The notes under the pieces are model-generated. The model was not told the DNA's origin, ran no database searches, and saw only the letters and a program-made list of their open reading frames with translations. A DNA stretch of 11,638 nt from assembly GCA_025355255.1 (NCBI GenBank), contig JANYAA010000396.1:1-11638 (forward strand). Direction: 5' to 3'. This stretch comes from Chloroflexota bacterium (GTDB lineage Bacteria; Chloroflexota; Limnocylindria; Limnocylindrales; CSP1-4). This document shows positions 1 to 5,486 of the stretch, in pieces. Numbering within the stretch: position 1 is the stretch's first letter; every line of letters starts with the position of its first letter. The position numbers and the translations under genes were made by a program.

Positions 1-2
1 GG

Positions 3-29
3 CTGATCGAGGTCCGCGTTCCGGCCTGA
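3..29 (+). CDS. possible 3' end of a gene entering from the left edge
   Basis: The third forward frame reads LIEVRVPA and then TGA, an ordinary-looking hydrophobic/charged C-terminal tail. A stem-loop follows 8 bases after the stop. Only eight residues are visible, so no function can be assigned. The opposite strand also has an open frame here (ATG at 127 running leftwards off the edge), and the two readings conflict. The plus reading is preferred only because the hairpin suits a gene end. Confidence 0.3.
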   Translation: MIEVRVPA

Positions 30-37
30 GTGCTTGG

Positions 38-58
38 CCCGTGCGCTGTCAGCACGGG
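38..58. terminator. stem-loop after the left-edge gene tail
   Basis: CCCGTGC (38-44) pairs perfectly with GCACGGG (52-58) around a 7-nt loop. It lies 8 bases beyond the TGA at 27-29. No T-run follows on the plus strand, so it is a hairpin with terminator-like position rather than a textbook intrinsic terminator. Confidence 0.35.
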
Positions 59-82
59 AGCCACCACCCGGGCGCCTCCATC

Positions 83-94
83 GATGAAGACTTC
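83..94. promoter_or_regulatory. GATGAAG-A-CTTC partial palindrome
   Basis: GATGAAG (83-89), one central base, then CTTC (91-94). It is a shorter version of the perfect palindrome at 174-188, with the same half-site and one-base centre. It could be an operator for an unknown dimeric regulator, or chance. No adjacent promoter is evident. Confidence 0.25.
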
Positions 95-173
95 GCGGAC
101 TCGTGCGTCTCCGGCGCGAAAACGCATCGTCTGGGCCCCACCCCGACGATTCGCGGCAGCAGGGTGGCGAAAC

Positions 174-188
174 GATGAAGCCTTCATC
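174..188. promoter_or_regulatory. perfect GATGAAG-C-CTTCATC palindrome
   Basis: A 7-bp inverted repeat with a single central base. The one-base spacing suits a protein-binding site better than an RNA hairpin. The related site lies 91 bp upstream. What it regulates, if anything, is unknown, since no clear gene starts nearby. Confidence 0.3.
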
Positions 189-371
189 CATGCGCGCGTC
201 ACAGAGTCCGTGGCCGCCCCCGACGGGCCGCGAGCCCCAAATGTGCACTTCCACATCAACGCCACATCGGCCCCTGAGACGCCCATCGGATAGTGGGAAG
301 CGTCAAGGGCGATGGATCACTCCTCCAGCATCCGGTCCGGGCTCGTCTCCCGGCCGGCACACGGGCTAACC

Positions 372-400
372 ACGGCGCGTTCGCTCAGCGGACGCGCCGT
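372..400 (-). terminator. strong hairpin downstream of the EamA transporter gene
   Basis: ACGGCGCGT (372-380) pairs perfectly over 9 bp with ACGCGCCGT (392-400) around an 11-nt loop. It lies about 30 bases past the stop codon of the minus-strand transporter gene, where the four-gene cluster would end. There is no clear U-tract on the minus strand. On the plus strand TTCCGTTT follows, so it may act in either direction. The stem is the strongest simple hairpin at the left end of the window. Confidence 0.55.
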
Positions 401-429
401 TCCGTTTGGCGGGCAACCTCGCCGTCCTG

Positions 430-1389
430 CTAGCGGTTGCGCTCCGCGAGCACGACGCCGCCAAGGAGCAGCGCGCCGCCGGCAATCTGGATGGGGCTCA
501 GCGTCTCGCCCAGCGCCACCCACGCAATCGTCGTGGCGATGACGGGCTCCACCATGCCCATCGTGCTGGCCTGCGATGCCCGGAGGTGCTGCATGGAGAG
601 CACGACGAGCGAGAACGGGACCACGGTGCCAATCGTCACGATCCAGGCCGTCAGCGTCCAGACCGGCACCATTGGGCCCGTGGTGCCCAGCAGGTGCGCG
701 CTGCCAGCCAGTTCGCCCAGCGGGAACGTCCACAGCGGCTGCACCACCGCCCAGAACACGGCGGCCGCCGCCATTCCCCACGCGGTGAGCGACACGGGGT
801 CCCGCGGGTGGTCGCCGCGCACCTGCATGTCCGTGGTGACGAAGTAGAACGCGAGGGCGATGCACGAAGCAACCGCCGCCGCGAAGCCCCCGGGATCCAG
901 CGTGAACCCCTCCCAGGCGCGGGCCACCACGGCCAGCCCGCCCAGCGCCGCCACCAGACCCACCCAGACGATCCGCTTGGTGGGGTGGTGCAACGCAAAA
1001 CGGAACCAGAGCGTGATGAGGAGCGGCGACGTGAACTCGATCAAGAGCGACACGCCTATCGGGATCGTCACGATCGAGACGAAGTAGAGCCCCTGCGTGG
1101 CCGCCACGCCCAGCACGCCATACACGAGCAGCAGCGGCACTTCAGCGCGGCGCAGGTGCAGCGTCGTCGGCCGGAACACGGCCAGGCCCACGAGCATCAG
1201 GATGGCCGCCCCGGTGACGCGAAGCTGGCTCAGGTACGTGGCACCCAGACCGCCGAGCATCAGCGTCTTGGCCATCGTGCCGTTGATGGAGAACAGCGTG
1301 GCGGCGCCCAGATACAGGAGGTAACCGCGGGCGGGCTGGATCCGACGGGCGGGTGCGACGCCCGGGATCGGCTCGGCGAGATCGGTCAC
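430..1389 (-). CDS. DMT-superfamily (EamA) membrane transporter
   Basis: A 319-residue polytopic inner-membrane protein of the drug/metabolite transporter superfamily. It probably has ten membrane helices in two EamA halves, roughly residues 22-155 and 165-316. Supporting stretches include GYLLYLGAATLFSINGTMAK at the first helix, SPLLITLWFRFALHH at the end of the first half, and the typical second-half end EPVIATTIAWVALGE followed by a Gly/Leu-rich last helix. Length is normal for the family (about 300). The GTG start overlaps the TGA of the upstream LOG gene in GTGA, so translation is probably coupled. It is the last gene of the minus cluster, with a strong hairpin 30 bases beyond its stop. 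Substrate cannot be read from sequence; family members export amino acids, metabolites or drugs. Confidence 0.9.
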   Translation of the reverse strand: MTDLAEPIPGVAPARRIQPARGYLLYLGAATLFSINGTMAKTLMLGGLGATYLSQLRVTGAAILMLVGLAVFRPTTLHLRRAEVPLLLVYGVLGVAATQGLYFVSIVTIPIGVSLLIEFTSPLLITLWFRFALHHPTKRIVWVGLVAALGGLAVVARAWEGFTLDPGGFAAAVASCIALAFYFVTTDMQVRGDHPRDPVSLTAWGMAAAAVFWAVVQPLWTFPLGELAGSAHLLGTTGPMVPVWTLTAWIVTIGTVVPFSLVVLSMQHLRASQASTMGMVEPVIATTIAWVALGETLSPIQIAGGALLLGGVVLAERNR

Positions 1390-2201
1390 TCGGTGATGCC
1401 GTTGGCCTTTAGGTAGCTGACGATGATCTGGATGGCCTCTTCGGGATCGTCCGTGACGAACATCAGGTCCAGATCGGCCTGGGTGATGACGCCGGCCGGC
1501 AGCTGGACATCGCGCATCCAGGCCAGCAGCCCATCCCAGTACCCGTGGCCGATCAGGACCACCGGGAAGTTGCGGATCTTGCCGGTCTGGATGAGCGTGA
1601 GGCTTTCGAACAGCTCGTCAAGCGTGCCAAAGCCGCCGGGCATGATCACGAAGGCGTCCGCGTACTTGACGAACATCGTCTTGCGGGCGAAGAAGTAGTG
1701 GAACTGCACCGACAGGTCCACGTACGGGTTGGGGTGCTGCTCGTGCGGCAGCTCGATGTTGCAGCCAATCGAGAGCCCGCCCGCCTCATGGGCGCCCTTG
1801 TTGGCCGCCTCCATGCAGCCAGGCCCACCGCCCGTGATCGTGGCGAGCCCCGCCTTGGCGCACCACTCGCCCACCTGGCGCGACAACTCCCAGGCGGGAT
1901 CGGTCTCCTTGGTGCGCGCGGAGCCGAAGACGGCCACGGCGGCGCCGACGCCGGCGAGCGCTTCAAACCCTTCAACGAACTCAGAGAGGATGCGCAGCGC
2001 CCGCCACGTGTCGGTCTCCAGAAACGCCGGGCGCTCCTTTGAGCGCGCCGAAAACAGCTTCTCGTCCTCGGTTCGGCGGGAGGCGCCCAGTCGCGCCGCC
2101 GTCTCGGGGCGCATGGACACACGGCCGCTGTGCATGGTCCGCGGGGACTGGTCGCCGGGCTTCGGGGCTGGGAGCTTGGTGGGGTCGTGCTGATCGCTCA
2201 C
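1386..2201 (-). CDS. LOG-family (TIGR00730) Rossmann-fold protein, putative nucleotide phosphoribohydrolase
   Basis: A 271-residue cytoplasmic protein. The Rossmann core starts around residue 86 (AVAVFGSAR) and carries ITGGGPGCMEAANKGAHEAGG (residues 122-142, shown in part: GGGPGCMEAANKGA), RKTMFVKYADAFV (173-185), and PGGFGTLDELFE (188-199). These are the PGGxGT and Arg/Lys features of the LOG/lysine-decarboxylase-like family. Characterised LOG members cleave nucleoside 5'-monophosphates to base and ribose 5-phosphate, in plants and some bacteria releasing cytokinins. The 80-residue N-terminal extension is polar and charged, matching the longer members of this family. The GTG start at 2201 has no obvious Shine-Dalgarno, and a start further in (for example Met 23 or 30) is possible. 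The 3' end overlaps the transporter gene by 4 nt. Confidence 0.88.
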   Translation of the reverse strand: MSDQHDPTKLPAPKPGDQSPRTMHSGRVSMRPETAARLGASRRTEDEKLFSARSKERPAFLETDTWRALRILSEFVEGFEALAGVGAAVAVFGSARTKETDPAWELSRQVGEWCAKAGLATITGGGPGCMEAANKGAHEAGGLSIGCNIELPHEQHPNPYVDLSVQFHYFFARKTMFVKYADAFVIMPGGFGTLDELFESLTLIQTGKIRNFPVVLIGHGYWDGLLAWMRDVQLPAGVITQADLDLMFVTDDPEEAIQIIVSYLKANGITE

Positions 2202-2281
2202 AACGGTGAGGATGCCACTCCGCGCGGCTCGATGCTCGGTTCACCTGCGGGACGTTGCGCCCTGCGGTGCGCCTGGCGCGG
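2202..2281 (-). other. 80-nt spacer within the minus cluster
   Basis: The spacer between the ArsC-like stop and the LOG start holds no gene. It contains short GC-rich self-complementary pieces such as GCGC-CTG-GCGC near 2270-2280. It is the longest gap within the four-gene cluster, so a secondary promoter or processing site here is possible. I see no clear promoter motif. Confidence 0.4.
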
Positions 2282-2674
2282 CTACTTCGGCCGGGCCAGC
2301 CAAGCCTTCCAGATGTCTTCGGCCTTGCCAGCCGTCACGTCATCCCCGTAGCGGACCAGCGGCAGCTTCAGCAGTTGGGCATTGGCCAACAGCCGCGAGA
2401 TGATCCCCGCCGGGTCCGCCGCCAAGTACTGGAGCCCCTGCTCCTTGTACGGCCGGCTTTCGGTGTCCATCAGGGCGGCCGCGCCAAGCTTGTCCGTGAA
2501 CCGCCGGAGCTCGCCTGACGCAATGGCCTTCTTGCGCAGGTCCACAAAGCTCACCACGATCCGCCGCTCGCGAAAGAACCGCAGCGCGTTCCGCGTGGCC
2601 GACGAGTCCTCGGTGCCGAACACCTGGATGTTGGGCATCTTCTTGGTGGGGACCTTGCCCAGCGGCGGCGGCAT
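2282..2674 (-). CDS. ArsC/Spx-like thioredoxin-fold protein lacking the catalytic cysteine
   Basis: A 130-residue protein with the arsenate reductase (ArsC)/Spx fold signature. It begins MPNIQVFGTEDSSATRNALRF (residues 13-33), then FFRERRI and FVDLRKKAIASGELRRF. The end reads LKLPLVRYGDDVTAGKAEDIW, closely like the ArsC C-terminal strand and helix. In active ArsC proteins the Gly-Thr-x-x position is followed by Cys; here it is Ser24-Ser25 (TCG TCG), so the normal arsenate-reducing thiol is absent. The family assignment is strong, but an arsenate reductase activity should not be assumed. The ATG at 2674 is two bases after the upstream stop and has GGAGGGGG about 10 bases before it. An in-frame ATG at 2638 would remove a 12-residue extension but has a poorer ribosome site. 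Confidence 0.82.
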   Translation of the reverse strand: MPPPLGKVPTKKMPNIQVFGTEDSSATRNALRFFRERRIVVSFVDLRKKAIASGELRRFTDKLGAAALMDTESRPYKEQGLQYLAADPAGIISRLLANAQLLKLPLVRYGDDVTAGKAEDIWKAWLARPK

Positions 2675-2676
2675 GC

Positions 2677-3153
2677 CTATCGGTCCCCCTCCAAGCGGCG
2701 CTCCAGCACCACCACCGGAATGTGCCGATCCGTCATAGAGCGGTAGAGCTCATATCCGGGATACCCGTTGGCCGCGAGCGCCCACAATCGCGCCCGCTCC
2801 TCGCCCTCGGCCTCGCGTGCGCGCACGGCGCGGCGCTCGCGCCCAACCTGCACGTGGACATCTGGCGTTGCCCGCAGGTTGCCCACCCAGGCGGGCTCGC
2901 GGTCATCGCCGGCGTTGGAGCCGATGACCACCAGCAGGTTCCCGTCCGGAAACGCGTAGAGCGGCACGTCGCGCGGCTTGCCGGTCTTGCGGCCAACCGT
3001 GCTGACGATGATATTGAGCACGCCGAAGTTGCGCCCGAACGGCCCTCGCCCGCCCGTGAGGCGGTAGAGGTGCGGGTGGAGCCTCGTGACGGAACGGCTT
3101 GTGCCAACAACGCCGATCAGCCGGTACATGGCTGTGGGCAGGCGCTTCACCAT
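2677..3153 (-). CDS. nitroreductase-family deazaflavin (F420)-dependent oxidoreductase (DDN-like)
   Basis: A 158-residue protein of the Ddn/F420-dependent nitroreductase family (split beta-barrel, PF04075 type). Diagnostic stretches are IIVSTVGRKTGKPRDVPLYA (residues 48-67), LLVVIGSNAGDDREPAWVGN (73-92) with the family's Trp-x-x-Asn-Leu, and NGYPGYELYRSMTDR (129-143). Characterised relatives reduce quinones or nitro compounds with reduced F420; others bind heme or flavins, so the exact cofactor is inferred. The frame stays open much further upstream, but that part lies opposite the ACT genes and has no family similarity. The ATG at 3153 gives the normal family length. It is the first gene of the minus cluster and shares a 64-bp spacer with the divergent ACT gene. 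A repeated TTCACCATGG (3146-3155, 3160-3169) surrounds the start codon. Confidence 0.85.
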   Translation of the reverse strand: MVKRLPTAMYRLIGVVGTSRSVTRLHPHLYRLTGGRGPFGRNFGVLNIIVSTVGRKTGKPRDVPLYAFPDGNLLVVIGSNAGDDREPAWVGNLRATPDVHVQVGRERRAVRAREAEGEERARLWALAANGYPGYELYRSMTDRHIPVVVLERRLEGDR

Positions 3154-3217
3154 GGGCACTTCACCATGGCAGCAGGGTAGCGCGCGGGCCGCGTACCATG
3201 CGGGCAGGAGGTACCCC
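3154..3217. promoter_or_regulatory. divergent intergenic spacer
   Basis: These 64 bp separate the divergently transcribed oxidoreductase and ACT genes, so promoters for both clusters must lie here or inside the neighbouring coding sequence. The spacer holds the second copy of TTCACCATGG and the ACT ribosome binding site. I could not pick convincing -10/-35 boxes on either strand. Confidence 0.4.
3206..3211 (+). promoter_or_regulatory. ribosome binding site fixing the ACT-gene start
   Basis: AGGAGG, a full-strength Shine-Dalgarno, lies six bases before the GTG at 3218. It decides for this GTG over the far upstream in-frame ATG at 3086, which would overlap the divergent oxidoreductase gene. 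Confidence 0.75.
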
Positions 3218-3484
3218 GTGACAACCTGGTTCACCGTGCAGCTCGACGACAAGCCCGGCTCCCTCGCGCGCGTCGCGCAGGCTCTGGCGGATCGCTCGGT
3301 CAACATCACCGGCATCGTCGGCGTGGCGGAAGACACCGATGGCGCACTCATGCTCACCACAAGCGATGCCGCAGCCACGCGGGAGGCCTTCGGCTGGCTC
3401 GGCATCGCGTTTGAGGAGCACGATCCCTCAGGCGCCGAACCACGCGACTTCTCCATCGCCGACGTGGTTGGCGGGAAGGGCTGA
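3218..3484 (+). CDS. small ACT-domain protein
   Basis: An 88-residue cytoplasmic protein that is essentially one ACT domain. The opening FTVQLDDKPGSLARVAQALA (residues 5-24) is the classic first strand, the Asp-x-Pro-Gly-x-Leu ligand-binding loop and helix. DRSVNITGIVGVAED follows as the second strand. ACT domains bind amino acids or other small ligands at dimer interfaces and regulate enzymes or transcription. No catalytic or DNA-binding domain is attached, so this is a stand-alone sensor subunit. The GTG start is supported by AGGAGG. Its stop is six bases before the start of the next ACT/DUF5612 gene, so the two are probably co-translated partners. The ligand is unknown. Confidence 0.85.
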   Translation: MTTWFTVQLDDKPGSLARVAQALADRSVNITGIVGVAEDTDGALMLTTSDAAATREAFGWLGIAFEEHDPSGAEPRDFSIADVVGGKG

Positions 3485-3490
3485 CCGCCC

Positions 3491-4195
3491 ATGCCGCGCC
3501 GGATCCCCCAGCCGCTGCCGGCGGCTGTCGCCGTACGGCTTGAGGTTCGCGACGACCCGCAGGCGATCTCCGCGATCGCTGGCGCGGTGGGCGAGGCCGG
3601 CGGCCGGGTTCGGGCGCTGGTCACCGTGCGCCGGGGCGGTCGAGCCGGCATCGCGCCGGACTCCCCCGAGACCGTCGAGGTGGAGCTGGAAGTCGAGGAC
3701 GTGGGTGAGGACGCCGTGGTCGCGGCGCTGGAGCCCGTCCCGGCCGTTGTGAGCATCAAGATGACCCGCGCCATGGGCAAGGTCTTCGGCAAGCGCGTCA
3801 TCGTCGTCGGCGGCGGTGCGCAGATTGCCCAGGTGGCGCTGGGTGCCGTGACAGAGGCGGACCGCCACAACCTCCGGGGCGAGAAGATCTCTGTGGACAC
3901 CATCCCGCTCGTGGGCGAGGAGAACATCGCCAACGCCGTGCGTGCCGTCGCAGACCTGCCCCGGGCCCGGATGCTGGTGCTGGCGGGCTCCATCATGGGC
4001 GGCGAGATCAGCCGGGCGGCCGATGAGCTGCGCGCCGTGGGCATCCCCATCATCGCGCTGAGCATGGTGGGCTCCATCGTTGATCACGTGGATCTCGTGA
4101 TCAGCGATCCGGTCCAGGCGGGCACGATGGCCGTCATGGCCGTCGCGGACACGGCCACGTTTGATCTGGCGCGCCAGAAGGGTCGCCGCCTCTAG
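3491..4195 (+). CDS. ACT-domain / DUF5612-family protein
   Basis: A 234-residue protein. Residues 10-88 look like an N-terminal ACT-type domain (AVAVRLEVRDDPQAISAIAG, then a second strand and helix). Residues about 92-232 match, from memory, the conserved DUF5612 region known mostly from archaea. That region has VIVVGGGAQIAQVALGAVTE (103-122), EADRHNLRGEKISVDTIPLV (122-141), LAGSIMGGEIS (164-174), and DPVQAGTMAVMAVADTATF (206-224). The glycine-rich GGGAQIAQ could be a phosphate- or dinucleotide-binding turn, but this is inference; no enzyme activity is known to me. A GGGAAGGG stretch upstream of the ATG can serve as ribosome site. It follows the small ACT gene with a 6-nt gap and precedes exonuclease III by 22 nt. 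It is most likely a ligand-sensing regulator. Confidence 0.78.
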   Translation: MPRRIPQPLPAAVAVRLEVRDDPQAISAIAGAVGEAGGRVRALVTVRRGGRAGIAPDSPETVEVELEVEDVGEDAVVAALEPVPAVVSIKMTRAMGKVFGKRVIVVGGGAQIAQVALGAVTEADRHNLRGEKISVDTIPLVGEENIANAVRAVADLPRARMLVLAGSIMGGEISRAADELRAVGIPIIALSMVGSIVDHVDLVISDPVQAGTMAVMAVADTATFDLARQKGRRL

Positions 4196-4217
4196 GCTCG
4201 GGGGGACTGATCAGCCC

Positions 4218-5117
4218 ATGCGCATCGCCACCTGGAACGTCAACTCGCTCAAGGCTCGGCAGGTGGCCGTGGAGAACTGGCTGGCGAAGGCTGCGCCCGA
4301 TGTGCTGCTGATCCAGGAGACCAAGCTCTCCAATGCCGATGCGCCCGTCATGCCGATGCAGATGCTGGGCTACGAGATGGCCCACCACGGGGAGGGCCGC
4401 TGGAACGGCGTCGCCATCCTCTCGCGCGTGGGGATCTCGGACGTGGTGGTGAACTTTGGCGACGGGCCAGTGCGGGACTCGTCTGCCGGATCCACCGTGG
4501 CGGCCGGCGAGGACGACTTCAACCCGTTTGACGAAGCCCGGATGATCTCCGCCATCTGCGGCGGCGTGCGCGTGGCGTCGCTCTATGCGCCCAACGGCCG
4601 CGAGGTTGGATCACCGTTCTACGAGGGCAAGCTGCGCTGGTTCGAACGGCTTGGCCGCTGGCTGGACGTGACCTGCACGCCCGACGATGCCGTGATCCTG
4701 GGCGGCGATTACAACGTGACGCCGGCCGATGAAGACGTGTGGGACCCGGTGCGGGCGCACGGCGGGACACACGTGTCGGAGCCGGAGCGTGAGGCGCTGG
4801 CGCGGCTGCGGGCGTGGGGCCTTGTGGACTCGTACCGGACCCTGCGCAAGGAGCGTGGCCGCTTCTCGTGGTGGGACTACCGGGCGGGCATGTTCCACCG
4901 CAACGAGGGCATGCGGATTGACCTGCTCTACGCCACTGCGCCGGTGGCGGCGCGCGCGGTCTGGACCGAGATCGATCGGGAGGCGCGCAAGGGCCTGCCC
5001 ACGCCCTCGGACCACGCGCCCGTGGTGCTGGACCTCGACGAGCCCGGCACGCCGTTTGACGCGGGCTGGACCGGCGCCCTGGAGCGCATCGCGGCACGGA
5101 CGAGGCCGCGCCCCTGA
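4218..5117 (+). CDS. xthA: exodeoxyribonuclease III (AP endonuclease)
   Basis: A 299-residue DNA-repair enzyme of the exonuclease III/EEP family. It incises abasic sites and trims 3' blocking groups in base-excision repair. The family motifs are present in order: IATWNVNS (residues 3-10, Asn7), LIQETK (31-36, metal ligand Glu34), SLYAPNGRE (121-129, Tyr123), LGGDYNVTP (161-169, Asp164 and Asn166), FSWWDYRAGMFHRNEGMRID (216-235), and SDHAPVV (264-270, Asp265-His266 pair). Length is slightly above the usual 255-280, partly through a polar insertion around residues 88-106. The ATG at 4218 gives the conserved MRIATWN start and has a G-rich run about 11 bases before it. The frame extends further 5' into the DUF5612 gene, but that part is spurious. 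Coupling with the ACT genes is positional only. Confidence 0.93.
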   Translation: MRIATWNVNSLKARQVAVENWLAKAAPDVLLIQETKLSNADAPVMPMQMLGYEMAHHGEGRWNGVAILSRVGISDVVVNFGDGPVRDSSAGSTVAAGEDDFNPFDEARMISAICGGVRVASLYAPNGREVGSPFYEGKLRWFERLGRWLDVTCTPDDAVILGGDYNVTPADEDVWDPVRAHGGTHVSEPEREALARLRAWGLVDSYRTLRKERGRFSWWDYRAGMFHRNEGMRIDLLYATAPVAARAVWTEIDREARKGLPTPSDHAPVVLDLDEPGTPFDAGWTGALERIAARTRPRP

Positions 5118-5134
5118 CGCCTGGGTGGCGCCGC

Positions 5135-5149
5135 AGCATTGCCGATGCT
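5135..5149. repeat. hairpin repeat copy 1 (AGCAT-N5-ATGCT)
   Basis: AGCAT (5135-5139), loop TGCCG, ATGCT (5145-5149). CGCAG/CTGCG just outside (5132-5136 and 5152-5156) offers an alternative, longer pairing. It begins 17 bases after the exonuclease stop, so this copy may also terminate or protect that transcript. Confidence 0.55.
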
Positions 5150-5225
5150 ATCTGCGCCCTCTTCTGCGTCGAGCGCGCCGTATCTGCCGCCAGCGCCCTA
5201 CATCGGCTAGCTCCATGGGCGTGCC

Positions 5226-5240
5226 AGCATCCGCCATGCT
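5226..5240. repeat. hairpin repeat copy 2 (AGCAT-N5-ATGCT)
   Basis: AGCAT (5226-5230), loop CCGCC, ATGCT (5236-5240). It has the same stem and loop length as copies 1 and 3 with a different loop sequence, as if the stem were under selection. Confidence 0.55.
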
Positions 5241-5297
5241 CAGGTGGGCGATAGGCGCCGCCCCGAGGCGTCGCTCGGCGAGGAACTGGCCGCCGCT

Positions 5298-5312
5298 AGC
5301 ATCGGGAATGCT
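5298..5312. repeat. hairpin repeat copy 3 (AGCAT-N5-ATGCT)
   Basis: AGCAT (5298-5302), loop CGGGA, ATGCT (5308-5312). Read on the minus strand, copies 1 and 3 continue into GCGGCG-like sequence after the stem, suggesting a slightly larger repeat unit. Confidence 0.55.
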
Positions 5313-5465
5313 GCAGTGGGGCGCTGAAGCGGGTAGCGGGACGGACACCGCCGCCGCGCCGCATAGTCAAATAGCACTGAGCAGGATATTCGCCGCGGAA
5401 TTGCAGTCATCCAGCACTGAAGCGACTACCCGAGCGCGGAACTGACGAAATTGCGCCTGGTCCTG

Positions 5466-5478
5466 CGACTTGCAGTCG
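5466..5478 (-). terminator. small hairpin after the glycosyltransferase gene
   Basis: CGACT (5466-5470) pairs with AGTCG (5474-5478) around a TGC loop, eight bases beyond the glycosyltransferase stop. The stem is short and no U-tract follows, so terminator function is only suggested by position. Confidence 0.3.
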
Positions 5479-5486
5479 TGTGGGTG

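Larger units (their letters stand above)
59..371. other. stretch without a convincing gene
   Basis: Several overlapping open frames exist on both strands. Their translations are Pro/Arg/Ser-rich, lack recognisable motifs and have no good ribosome binding site, as expected for chance frames in GC-rich DNA. A minus-strand frame starting at ATG 127 reads MRFRAGDARVREVFIDGG and stays open to the left edge. It loosely recalls amidohydrolase termini but is too short to call. The visible structure is a pair of related palindromic sites at 83-94 and 174-188. Confidence 0.5.
5118..5486. other. gene-free convergent region with repeated hairpins
   Basis: 369 bases lie between the convergent ends of the exonuclease and glycosyltransferase genes. 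The short open frames here, such as a 66-codon minus frame at 5148-5348, show no family features and run through the hairpins. The region holds three AGCAT-N5-ATGCT hairpins, repeated pieces such as TATCTGC (5149-5155 and about 5180) and TTGCAGTC (about 5401 and 5470), and a small hairpin near the glycosyltransferase stop. It reads like a decayed repeat or regulatory/terminator region. Confidence 0.5.

Noticed and set aside
103..369. 88-codon plus-strand frame at the left end
   Set aside because: Low-complexity Ser/Pro/Arg composition, overlaps other frames equally open, and has no start signal.
406..1416. 336-codon plus-strand open frame
   Set aside because: Antisense shadow of the EamA transporter; His/Arg/Gln-rich translation typical of reversed GC-rich membrane genes.
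3154..4077. Long minus-strand 5' extension of the oxidoreductase frame (about 308 extra codons)
   Set aside because: It lies opposite the ACT and DUF5612 genes, is Ser/Thr/Ala/Pro-rich without motifs, and the family length is met by the start at 3153.
5148..5348. 66-codon minus-strand frame in the convergent spacer
   Set aside because: No ribosome site or domain; it runs through two of the repeated hairpins and ends in an Arg-rich tail.
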